From NCBI GenBank assembly GCA_002773185.1, contig PFBU01000010.1, positions 1-6,342 of the forward strand: a DNA stretch of 6,342 bases, written 5' to 3'. Positions 1 to 5,631 of the stretch are shown here, piece by piece. A program made the translations under genes and the position numbers. Source of the stretch: Candidatus Magasanikbacteria bacterium CG10_big_fil_rev_8_21_14_0_10_36_16 (lineage in GTDB: Bacteria; Patescibacteriota; Patescibacteriia; Magasanikbacterales; UBA922). Every line of letters begins with the position of its first letter. Position 1 is the first letter of the stretch. Below the pieces are notes generated by a model. The model saw only the letters and a program-made list of their open reading frames with translations. It had not been told where the DNA came from and made no database searches.

Positions 1-605
1 ACATTTCTTTGTCAGAATTGGAACTAAGAACCAAAATAAACAAAGCTTATTTGCAAGCAATTGAAGAATGTCGTTTTTCAGATTTGCCACAGTCTGCTTT
101 GTACAAAAAGAATTTTGTCAAAAAATATGTTCAAGCTCTTGGTGAAGACACTAGATGTTTTGTCGAACAATTTGTCAATGAAGAATTGACTTATGATGTA
201 CCAGTAGTGGTGGCTACAGATCTTAAAAAATATCATTTTAGTAATATTCCAAATATTTTACGTTTTTCACTTTTTAGTGTGGTGGTAGCTTCTTTACTTC
301 TTTTTCTTGGTTTTCATATCAAAAATGTTTTGACACCACCAAGTCTAGTTGTCTTAGCCCCAGAAAATGGTTTTATTAGTAATAGCAATTTTATTGATGT
401 CAATGGCAAGACTGATCCAGAAATCCAAATCACTATCAACAGTGAAGCTGTGAAGAATGACGAGAATGGTAATTTTAATCAGAGTATCAATCTTTTGCCA
501 GGTATTAATACTTTTGTGATAGAAGCTAAAAATAAACATGGTAAGACGACAGAAGAAGTGAGGAATGTGATTTATAAGAATAGTGGGGGAATTTCTTTGA
601 AGTAG
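1..605 (+). CDS. RodZ-like HTH/transmembrane/Ig-like protein (5' partial)
   Basis: This is the 3' part of a gene that enters from the left edge. The frame is open back to base 3, and the TTG at 9 falls inside the HTH domain, so it is not the true start. Residues counted from that TTG: 1-50 match the second half of a RodZ-type Cro/C1-like HTH (pattern T-K-I-xx-x-YLQAIEE...FSDLP...FVKKYVQALGED); about 84-104 form one hydrophobic membrane helix after a short basic stretch; 113-190 look like an extracytoplasmic Ig-like beta-domain of the Big_9/glucodextranase-B kind (VLAPENG, VNGKTDPEI, GNF, LLPGINTF, EAKNKHGKTTE). RodZ couples MreB to the cell-wall machinery. The short Ig-like C-terminus suggests a RodZ relative rather than canonical RodZ. 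It ends in TAG just before a repeat and a terminator. The domain call is firm; the cellular role is inferred. Confidence 0.8.
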   Translation, partial: ISLSELELRTKINKAYLQAIEECRFSDLPQSALYKKNFVKKYVQALGEDTRCFVEQFVNEELTYDVPVVVATDLKKYHFSNIPNILRFSLFSVVVASLLLFLGFHIKNVLTPPSLVVLAPENGFISNSNFIDVNGKTDPEIQITINSEAVKNDENGNFNQSINLLPGINTFVIEAKNKHGKTTEEVRNVIYKNSGGISLK

Positions 606-650
606 CACTGATTACACTGATTACATTGATTATAATAGATTGCACAGATT
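606..650. repeat. Decaying 9-bp tandem repeat
   Basis: Five consecutive 9-base units start directly after the stop codon of the RodZ-like gene: CACTGATTA, CACTGATTA, CATTGATTA, TAATAGATT, GCACAGATT. The first two are identical, the third differs at one base, and the last two keep mainly the GATT core. The array ends at the A-tract of the downstream terminator. It is non-coding. Its function is unknown; it could be a slippage product or a member of the dispersed (ACTGATTAC)-type repeats found between genes in some environmental bacteria. Confidence 0.6.
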
Positions 651-652
651 AA

Positions 653-685
653 AAAAACTGCTATTGAGCAGTTTTTATTTTTTTT
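653..685. terminator. Bidirectional intrinsic terminator
   Basis: A perfect 10-bp stem AAAAACTGCT/AGCAGTTTTT (653-662 with 667-676) closes a 4-base loop ATTG. On the plus strand a T-rich tract (672-685) follows. On the minus strand the A-run 651-657 reads as seven Us. It lies between the converging RodZ-like gene (plus) and HD gene (minus), so it can end transcription from both sides. Confidence 0.85.
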
Positions 686-750
686 AGGTTTAGATCTTCT
701 CTTAAAATAAAGTATTTTAGTTCCTTTGTTCATTAATTTGTAAGTTTATA

Positions 751-1362
751 TTATCTATTTTTATTGGTATATAGATTTTCCCACCATTCTGAAATTTTGC
801 CAGCCAATATTTCTTCTGCCAACTTTTTGGCAGATTCAGTCTTGAGACTTTTGTATTGGATATTTTCGGTCTGTCCTTCACCTTTGCCGTGGAGCCAAAT
901 TGGTGCTTCTTGATTACCTTGGTGTGTGTATTCTTTCAGCAGTAGTATCTGGTCTATCATGTCAGCGTCTTTGGCAACGATTGCTTCTTTGCTTTCGCGT
1001 TTTTCAAATTCAGTACTCATCTCAAATAAATCGGGAAAAGGTAAATCACCCAGTTGGTCTTTTATTATTTCTTCTTCAAAAATTTTGACGTATTTTTTGT
1101 GGATATAATTGTGATCGCCACTACGGATTTCACCTAAGTCGTGGGTGAGAGCCATGAGAGTAGTCTTATAAGGGTCAACATTTTCTAGTTTGGCTAGAAA
1201 CCAAGCCACAAGTCCGACGCGATAGGAGTGGGTAGCAATATTATCAGACAAATCTTGGGTAAGTAAGACTTGTTGATGCATGCGAGGAAGTTTGCGCATA
1301 GTACCAACTTCAAAAAGAAAGTTGGCTATTTTTTTGTAAGAGTTTTGAGAAGTGGTTTGCAT
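751..1362 (-). CDS. HD-domain phosphohydrolase (YfbR/HDDC2-like)
   Basis: This 203-aa protein belongs to the HD superfamily, close to the YfbR/HDDC2 branch of metal-dependent 5'-deoxynucleotidases. The metal-binding signature is visible: H45 in NIATHSYRVG, H74-D75 in ALTHDLGEI followed by SGD, and D132/D134 in KDADMIDQI. The N-terminal motif GTMRKLPRMH resembles the substrate-side LxRxPR segment of YfbR/HDDC2 proteins. The length is normal for the family (about 190-210 aa), with no signal peptide or membrane helix, so it should be cytosolic. The ATG at 1362 is 1 base after the stop of the upstream gene (TAA-A-ATG) and has no Shine-Dalgarno motif, so it is probably translated by coupling. The likely reaction is dephosphorylation of deoxynucleoside monophosphates. 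The family is secure; the exact substrate is not. Its partner in the operon is unknown. Confidence 0.85.
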   Translation of the reverse strand: MQTTSQNSYKKIANFLFEVGTMRKLPRMHQQVLLTQDLSDNIATHSYRVGLVAWFLAKLENVDPYKTTLMALTHDLGEIRSGDHNYIHKKYVKIFEEEIIKDQLGDLPFPDLFEMSTEFEKRESKEAIVAKDADMIDQILLLKEYTHQGNQEAPIWLHGKGEGQTENIQYKSLKTESAKKLAEEILAGKISEWWENLYTNKNR

Positions 1363-1363
1363 A

Positions 1364-2242
1364 TTATTGTGATATATTTAAAGTTTTTTTCCAAAAATTA
1401 GAGGCTTCTTCGTAGTCTATATTACATTCTTCATATAGGGGGTCAACACCATATTTTTTACCTGTCTGCCTATATAGTCTGTTGTCTTGTTCCATATTTG
1501 CAAATGAAAAACCATGCTCATATAGATATTTATAATGTTCACGCATGTCAGATGTTTTGAAAGAACCTAAAAATTCTTGTGAGGGGACTTTTCCATAATG
1601 TTTTATTTCACCCATAGAGTACAAATCATATAATGGAAAAAAAGGATTACCTTCTTCAATGTGTTTTAACACACGTCTCGCCATGATTTCTTGCCAGGCT
1701 CTTCCTGTAACCATAGAACTAAAATAATGTTCGTCAATTCTTTTCTTTCTTTCTTCTTCAAAATCTTCAAAAGGTTTATGATCTGCAAATTCAATATGTC
1801 CAATATCCATAGGAGTTACAAAAACATTTTCTAGATCTAATAGTTCGGGTGAAAATTTTGTGATGAAACGTCCATATCCTTTTTGAGGTAGCCCCCATCC
1901 AAAGAATACACATTTTGTAAGCCCTAAACTTCTGTCACTTTCAAGTGAGTGTCCTTGGTGATTATTTGGTAAATCTTCAGTAGGTTTCATATCTGCAAGT
2001 CCTTGGGAAATTGTTTCATTTGATGTAGCATGGATAAGTGGTATTTCCATTAGTACCTTTTTTATTTTTTTTATTCTTTCTTTTTGTAATTCAGTTAATT
2101 CCCGAGACATTTCTGGGTGATTTTTGATATTTTCTTGTAAACGTTTTATTGATACATGTTGAACTAGCTCCGGGGGTAGAATAGGTTGAGTAGTCTTATT
2201 TTCTGGTAAAAATATTTGAGGACTTTTTTCAAAATTAACCAT
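1364..2242 (-). CDS. Uncharacterised protein, possible ADP-ribosyltransferase-like fold
   Basis: I do not recognise this 292-aa protein with certainty. It is soluble, with a charged helical N-terminal part (about 30-65, rich in K/E/R). A central part follows with PLIHATSNETISQGL (68-82), a KCVFFGWG segment (110-117), YGRFITKFSPELL (123-135) and NVFVTPMDIGHI (139-150), then GEIKHYGKVPSQEFLG (211-226). The order 'IHATS...GL', then strands, then 'GEI...G-VP-x-x-x-(L/I)' recalls ADP-ribosyltransferase-like folds such as DarT/DUF4433 and KptA. In that reading H71 would touch NAD and E212 would be the late acidic residue. This is pattern inference only. It is the first gene of an operon with the HD hydrolase, has its own promoter, and has no Shine-Dalgarno motif before ATG 2242. 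Alternatives are an unrelated conserved hypothetical or a nucleotide-binding protein. Confidence 0.75.
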   Translation of the reverse strand: MVNFEKSPQIFLPENKTTQPILPPELVQHVSIKRLQENIKNHPEMSRELTELQKERIKKIKKVLMEIPLIHATSNETISQGLADMKPTEDLPNNHQGHSLESDRSLGLTKCVFFGWGLPQKGYGRFITKFSPELLDLENVFVTPMDIGHIEFADHKPFEDFEEERKKRIDEHYFSSMVTGRAWQEIMARRVLKHIEEGNPFFPLYDLYSMGEIKHYGKVPSQEFLGSFKTSDMREHYKYLYEHGFSFANMEQDNRLYRQTGKKYGVDPLYEECNIDYEEASNFWKKTLNISQ

Positions 2243-2281
2243 ATTAATTGTATTTATAATTTTAATTTATATTATTTTTCT

Positions 2282-2311
2282 ATTATACCAGCTTAATATT
2301 AAGCTTGCCAA
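2282..2311 (-). promoter_or_regulatory. Promoter of the unknown/HD operon
   Basis: On the minus strand there is a -35 TTGGCA (2311-2306), an 18-base spacer, and a -10 TATAAT (2287-2282) preceded by TGG, which makes an extended -10. The predicted start is near 2275, giving a leader of about 30 bases to ATG 2242. This is close to sigma70 consensus in a region with no other role. Confidence 0.7.
2290..2305. promoter_or_regulatory. 16-bp perfect palindrome, candidate operator
   Basis: AGCTTAATATTAAGCT is its own reverse complement over all 16 bases. It fills almost the whole spacer between the -35 and -10 boxes of the leftward promoter and lies 13 bases upstream of the recA -35 box. This is a classic place for a repressor dimer. 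The binding protein is unknown and none of the complete genes here is an obvious candidate. Confidence 0.5.
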
Positions 2312-2318
2312 TATTCGT

Positions 2319-2347
2319 TTGACACTATATCTATAAAAGTGTAAAAT
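2319..2347 (+). promoter_or_regulatory. recA promoter
   Basis: A perfect -35 TTGACA (2319-2324), a 17-base spacer and a -10 TAAAAT (2342-2347, 5 of 6 consensus bases) predict a start near 2354 and a leader of about 70 bases. It is divergent from the leftward promoter, with the two -35 boxes 7 bases apart. A degenerate LexA-like sequence overlaps the -35. Confidence 0.75.
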
Positions 2348-2354
2348 TAAGCAC

Positions 2355-2380
2355 GGAGGAGAGGGTTTTACCTCTTTTTT
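2355..2380 (+). promoter_or_regulatory. Terminator-like hairpin at the start of the recA leader
   Basis: The stem AGAGG (2360-2364) pairs with CCTCT (2371-2375) across a 6-base loop. G-U and A-U pairs can extend it into GGAGG (2355-2359) and the T-run 2375-2380. It has the shape of an intrinsic terminator but begins almost at the predicted start point, so it may instead be a 5' stabilising stem-loop or an attenuator. The GGAGGAG it contains is about 65 bases from the recA ATG, too far to be its ribosome binding site. Confidence 0.4.
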
Positions 2381-2424
2381 AATCTAAAAATAGACCTGTC
2401 ATTTAACTAAATATAAGTAATATT

Positions 2425-3480
2425 ATGGCTATCAAGAAAGAAAATCCAAAAATGGAAGCTGCTAAGACAGCAATCGACCAAATTAGACAAAAATATGGTG
2501 ACAACTCCATCATGCGCTTCGGTGAAGCCAAAGCTATGGAAGTGGACGCAGTTTCTACAGGCTCACTTTCATTAGATATCGCTTTAGGCGTCGGTGGCGT
2601 ACCACGTGGACGTGTTATAGAGATCTTTGGACCAGAAGCCTCTGGTAAGACCACTCTAGCACAACATATCATCGCTGAAGTCCAAAAATTGGGTGGTATT
2701 GCTGCCTTCATTGATGCCGAACATGCACTTGATCCTGAATATGCCAAGAAGATTGGTGTGGACGTCAATGCTCTTTATATTTCTCAACCAGACACTGGTG
2801 AACAAGCTCTAGAAATTCTGGAAACTTTGGTTCGTTCCAATGCAGTTGATGTTGTCGTTGTTGATTCAGTCGCTGCTCTAGTACCAAAAGCGGAAATCGA
2901 AGGTGAAATGGGGGATAGTCACATGGGCTTGCAAGCTAGACTTATGTCTCAAGCTTTGCGTAAGCTAACTGGTATTGTTTCCAAAACACATACTGTCGTT
3001 GTTTTCATCAACCAAACTCGTCAAAAGATTGGTGTATTTTTTGGTAATCCAGAAACTACTACCGGTGGTAATGCACTAAAATTCTATTCATCAGTTCGTA
3101 TTGAAGTTCGTCGTAGTGCTCAAATCAAACAAGGTGACAAAATTATTGGTAACAGAGTAAAAGCCAAAATTGTGAAGAACAAAGTGGCAGCACCTTTCCG
3201 TACTACTGAATTTGATATCATGTACAATGAAGGTATTTCCGTTTCTGGAGATTTGATAGATACCGGTGTATTTTACAAAGTTTTGCAAAAGTCTGGTAAC
3301 AGTTATGGTTTTGGTGAAGAAAAGTTGGGAGTAGGCAGAGAAAAAGCCAAACAATTCCTTCGTGAAAATCCAAAGATGATGGCAGAAATTAGAGCCAAAG
3401 TCTGGGAAGCTGTAAAACTTGGAGAAGCTCCAGATGAGGAAAAAGGTAAAGTTGGGGAAAAGGAAGATGTGGAAGAATAA
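2425..3480 (+). CDS. recA: Recombinase RecA
   Basis: Full-length RecA, 351 aa (E. coli: 353). It forms ATP-dependent filaments on single-stranded DNA, catalyses strand exchange in recombinational repair, and acts as co-protease for LexA where LexA exists. Visible motifs: an N-terminal polymerisation helix (about 8-25), Walker A GPEASGKTT (69-77, K75), catalytic glutamate E99 in FIDAEHALDP, Walker B VVVVDS (142-148), the conserved INQ of VVVFINQTRQKIG (195-197), L2 DNA-binding loop GNPETTTGGNALKFY (207-221), and a C-terminal domain ending in an acidic tail (about 335-351). No key residue is missing. The ATG at 2425 gives the usual N-terminus; it is preceded by AATATT, with no Shine-Dalgarno motif. 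It is monocistronic, with its own promoter and a terminator 60 bases after the stop. Its GC content looks higher than that of its neighbours, as expected for a conserved, well-expressed gene. Confidence 0.98.
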   Translation: MAIKKENPKMEAAKTAIDQIRQKYGDNSIMRFGEAKAMEVDAVSTGSLSLDIALGVGGVPRGRVIEIFGPEASGKTTLAQHIIAEVQKLGGIAAFIDAEHALDPEYAKKIGVDVNALYISQPDTGEQALEILETLVRSNAVDVVVVDSVAALVPKAEIEGEMGDSHMGLQARLMSQALRKLTGIVSKTHTVVVFINQTRQKIGVFFGNPETTTGGNALKFYSSVRIEVRRSAQIKQGDKIIGNRVKAKIVKNKVAAPFRTTEFDIMYNEGISVSGDLIDTGVFYKVLQKSGNSYGFGEEKLGVGREKAKQFLRENPKMMAEIRAKVWEAVKLGEAPDEEKGKVGEKEDVEE

Positions 3481-3538
3481 TCACTTTCGTTGGAACATTC
3501 CCGTCTAAGGCTGATTAAAGTAGCGTAAACAATTTTGT

Positions 3539-3576
3539 AAAAGAGAGTCATACTTTATCATAGGGCTCTCTTTTTT
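3539..3576. terminator. recA terminator (possibly bidirectional)
   Basis: AAAAGAGAG (3539-3547) pairs perfectly with CTCTCTTTT (3566-3574), and T3548-G3565 and C3549-G3564 extend the stem to 11 pairs. The loop is 13 bases and a T-run covers 3571-3576. It sits between recA and the convergent methyltransferase gene, whose stop is 3 bases further on. The minus-strand U-tract is weak (four Us), so the main direction is rightward. Confidence 0.8.
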
Positions 3577-3578
3577 AT

Positions 3579-4829
3579 TTATGAGGTAAAAGCAAACATC
3601 TGTTGTTGTTTATAAATTGGTTCTTCGGTTTCTTCCTCAATTTCACCTTCCAGCATTTGTATAATGGTATTTCCAATGTGATAGCCAAGGTTTACAGGTA
3701 CTGCATTACCAATCTGTTTGTATTGTTGAGAAATAGATCCTGCAAATTTCCAGTTATCGGGAAAGGTTTGTATTCTGGCGTATTCTCGGACAGTTAAAGG
3801 TCTGGTTTCTTCGGGGTGGCATCTTTCAGTTTGTTTTTGAGCAGGACTACAAGTCAAAGTGAGAGATGGTTCATCCCAAGAAAGTCGTCTTGCTATACCA
3901 GTTTTTCCTCCCCCCATATAAAAGCTTGCTCCCATGTATTCCTTCTGTAATTTTTGGGGTAGTTCTCTCCAATATCCGCCAGGTGGAATAAGTTCTAAAA
4001 TTTTCTTTTTATGTTCAGGATATTTTTGTCCTTCAGATTTTGGACATTTATGTAATGCTTCACGAAGTGGAATGATGTAGTCTTTTTCTTTCGGGAACGA
4101 AATAGGAATATCTAAATCGTTTCTTACTCCAATAATTATTAGACGTTCTCTTTTTTGAGAAACATCCAAGTATTGTGATCTGAGAACTTTATATTTTACT
4201 TTGTATCCCAATTCTTCCAAAACAAAAATCATAGTTTTGAGTGTTCTACCATTATCGTGATTAAGTAAACCTTTTACATTTTCACCAATTGCAATTTTAG
4301 GTTTGACTTCTTTTACACACCTGGCGAATTCAAAAAATAGGGTTCCTCGTATATCCTCAAAGCCCATTTTTTTACCAGCGTAAGAAAAAGTTTGGCAAGG
4401 AAAACCACCTTGTACAATATCTGCCTGCCCTTCCTCAAATTTTAGATTTCGGACATCATCTTCCACAACATTCCAATCAGGTCGATTTGTTCTCAATGTT
4501 TCGCAAGCATGTTTATCATATTCATTTAGTAGAATATGTTCAATGCCGGCGTTTTCCATACCTATTGCAGTTCCACCCGCTCCAGCAAATAATTCTATTG
4601 CGGTGTATTGTGATTTATTTTTGTTTTTTAAAATTTTAAATTTGTTGGTTTTATTACCAGTTTTATTTTGTATTCTTTTAATTTCATCTAAACTAAACAT
4701 GCGAGAGTTGTTCTCATCCCTAAAAGATTTAATTAATCCTTTTTTATCCCATCTTCGAATTGTGTCTATCGAGATTTTTAATTCTTTGGTTGCTTCACCA
4801 GCTGTAAAATATTTTTGTTTGTTTTTCAT
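3579..4829 (-). CDS. C5-cytosine DNA methyltransferase with N-terminal MerR-like HTH (predicted GGNCC)
   Basis: This 416-aa protective methyltransferase of a type II R-M system transfers a methyl group from AdoMet to C5 of cytosine. All signature motifs are present: I, ELFAGAGG (79-86); IV, GGFPCQTFS with catalytic C145; VI, GENVKG (182-187); VIII, QKRERL (225-230); IX, RPLTVREYARIQTFP (343-357); X, QYKQIGNAVPVNL (369-381). The target-recognition region lies at about 240-340. The specificity is inferred from the Eco47II-like partner. Residues 7-55 form an extra MerR/excisionase-type winged HTH (YFTAGEATKELKIS, TIRRWDKKGLI, RMFSLDEIKRI), joined by a Lys/Asn-rich linker (56-73). Fused HTH domains in M.SsoII, M.EcoRII and M.MspI act as transcriptional autoregulators, so the same role is likely here; an inverted repeat at the gene's own promoter fits. 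It lies downstream of the endonuclease, 63 bases away. The ATG at 4829 is needed to include the complete HTH. Confidence 0.95.
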   Translation of the reverse strand: MKNKQKYFTAGEATKELKISIDTIRRWDKKGLIKSFRDENNSRMFSLDEIKRIQNKTGNKTNKFKILKNKNKSQYTAIELFAGAGGTAIGMENAGIEHILLNEYDKHACETLRTNRPDWNVVEDDVRNLKFEEGQADIVQGGFPCQTFSYAGKKMGFEDIRGTLFFEFARCVKEVKPKIAIGENVKGLLNHDNGRTLKTMIFVLEELGYKVKYKVLRSQYLDVSQKRERLIIIGVRNDLDIPISFPKEKDYIIPLREALHKCPKSEGQKYPEHKKKILELIPPGGYWRELPQKLQKEYMGASFYMGGGKTGIARRLSWDEPSLTLTCSPAQKQTERCHPEETRPLTVREYARIQTFPDNWKFAGSISQQYKQIGNAVPVNLGYHIGNTIIQMLEGEIEEETEEPIYKQQQMFAFTS

Positions 4830-4835
4830 ATAAAA

Positions 4836-4860
4836 AATGATAGGGGATTAATCTATCATT
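4836..4860. promoter_or_regulatory. Inverted repeat at the methyltransferase start point, candidate autoregulatory operator
   Basis: AATGATAG (4836-4843) and CTATCATT (4853-4860) are perfect 8-bp arms around a 9-base centre. The element abuts the -10 box (4861-4866), covers the predicted start point, and ends 7 bases before the ATG, so a bound dimer would block initiation. The natural candidate ligand is the HTH domain of the methyltransferase. In RNA made from the endonuclease gene it could also form a weak hairpin followed by Us (4837-4832), an alternative terminator or attenuator role. Confidence 0.5.
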
Positions 4861-4889
4861 ATTATAACAAATAACCAATGCATAGGCAA
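4861..4889 (-). promoter_or_regulatory. Internal promoter of the methyltransferase gene
   Basis: On the minus strand: -35 TTGCCT (4889-4884, 4 of 6), a 17-base spacer, and a perfect -10 TATAAT (4866-4861) preceded by TGT, which makes an extended -10. The predicted start is near 4854, about 25 bases before the ATG. A private promoter lets methylation be established without transcription through the endonuclease gene. Confidence 0.65.
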
Positions 4890-4897
4890 AGGTTATT
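4870..4897. repeat. Inverted repeat flanking the methyltransferase -35 box
   Basis: AATAACC (4870-4876) and GGTTATT (4891-4897) are perfect 7-bp arms around 14 bases that contain the -35 hexamer. The right arm covers the last codons and the TAA stop of the endonuclease gene. It could be a second protein-binding site or a small hairpin ending the endonuclease mRNA; nothing here decides between them. Confidence 0.35.
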
Positions 4898-5594
4898 CTG
4901 TGGAAAACGCCATTTTAAACAATTCGTGGTACTCCTTCGCTTCTTTCTTGTTTAGTTTATATTTATGTTTATCAGCTATAACTTGTGGAAGAACATCAAA
5001 TAATTCTTGAAGTGCTTTTTTTCTACCAGTAGCCATAGCATAAAAACTTACACCATCAATTACTCTTATTTTGTTTTTAGCTGGTCGTCTTTTTCCTTTT
5101 TCAGATGGTATAAATGGTTTGTCATATTTTTTTCTTCCTTTTGATATTACTTCGACATAGTAGCCAGTGTATTTTTCGTACCTATTGTTTTTAAGAGTGT
5201 TTTTTATATCATCGTATAATTTTACTAGGTGGTTGCCTTTTGTTGTATTATATTTATTTTTAACTTCAGCAATTATTTTCATTTTTTCATTGATAACATC
5301 TAGCCCACCTCCGACACCAAGATTTTTCCACCCAGAGATTGAACCCAAAATGTCTTGTTGAAAATCACCGATAGAATTCTGCATTGTTTTTTGTGTCTGT
5401 CTGGCTTTTTCTTGTTTCAGCCAGTCTTTGTAAGATATTGATTTTGTAATTCCGTGAAACAAAGCAGAAAATGGATCTATTACATTTTTGTACATGTTTG
5501 TTTCTGCATCATGTTCGGCTTTTTCGATTACTTTTATGACTTTGCTAACAGCAGTAATTAAGTCATGATTGGAAATGAATTTTAAATAAGGCAT
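4893..5594 (-). CDS. Type II restriction endonuclease, Eco47II family (predicted GGNCC)
   Basis: This 233-aa protein resembles Eco47II/Sau96I-type endonucleases, which cleave GGNCC. Family-typical stretches: FISNHDLI (6-13), NVIDPFSALFHG (37-48), ARQTQKTMQNSIGDFQQDILGS (64-85), GWKNLGVGGGLDV (88-100), KIIAEVKNKYNTTKG (106-120), GYYVEVISKG (144-153), KPFIPSE (159-165) and IRVIDGVSFYAMATG (176-190). The catalytic PD-(D/E)XK core is read as D99 ... E110-V-K112, with the first acid in GLDV and the E-x-K pair in AEVKNK. The length is normal for the family and the gene is intact. It precedes the cognate methyltransferase on the same strand, so longer transcripts may carry both. The ATG at 5594 is preceded by AATATT, the same six bases as before recA, with no Shine-Dalgarno motif. 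No convincing promoter was found upstream. The family call is from memory of its conserved blocks. Confidence 0.85.
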   Translation of the reverse strand: MPYLKFISNHDLITAVSKVIKVIEKAEHDAETNMYKNVIDPFSALFHGITKSISYKDWLKQEKARQTQKTMQNSIGDFQQDILGSISGWKNLGVGGGLDVINEKMKIIAEVKNKYNTTKGNHLVKLYDDIKNTLKNNRYEKYTGYYVEVISKGRKKYDKPFIPSEKGKRRPAKNKIRVIDGVSFYAMATGRKKALQELFDVLPQVIADKHKYKLNKKEAKEYHELFKMAFSTE

Positions 5595-5631
5595 AATATT
5601 TGTTTATGTAGATACATTTTAGAATGGTTTT

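Noticed and set aside
9..11. TTG as the start codon of the first gene.
   Set aside because: It would cut the HTH domain in half, and the frame is open to the window edge, so the gene begins upstream.
701..720. An inverted repeat TAAAATA-AAG-TATTTTA between the terminator and the HD stop codon.
   Set aside because: The stem is made only of A-T pairs with no U-tract on the minus strand, so it is too weak to call a terminator and is expected by chance in AT-rich DNA.
2403..2768. A 121-codon open frame on the minus strand across the 5' part of recA.
   Set aside because: It lies fully opposite the strongly conserved recA frame, and its low-complexity Ser/Pro/Ala-rich translation is typical of an antisense shadow.
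3303..3551. A minus-strand open frame running over the 3' end of recA into the terminator.
   Set aside because: It is mostly antisense to recA, has no recognisable domain, and its start lies within the terminator hairpin.
4543..4833. A 96-codon plus-strand open frame with hydrophobic stretches, resembling a small membrane protein.
   Set aside because: It is the complement of the methyltransferase N-terminus and motif I; the hydrophobicity comes from the reverse complement of Lys/Asn-rich codons.
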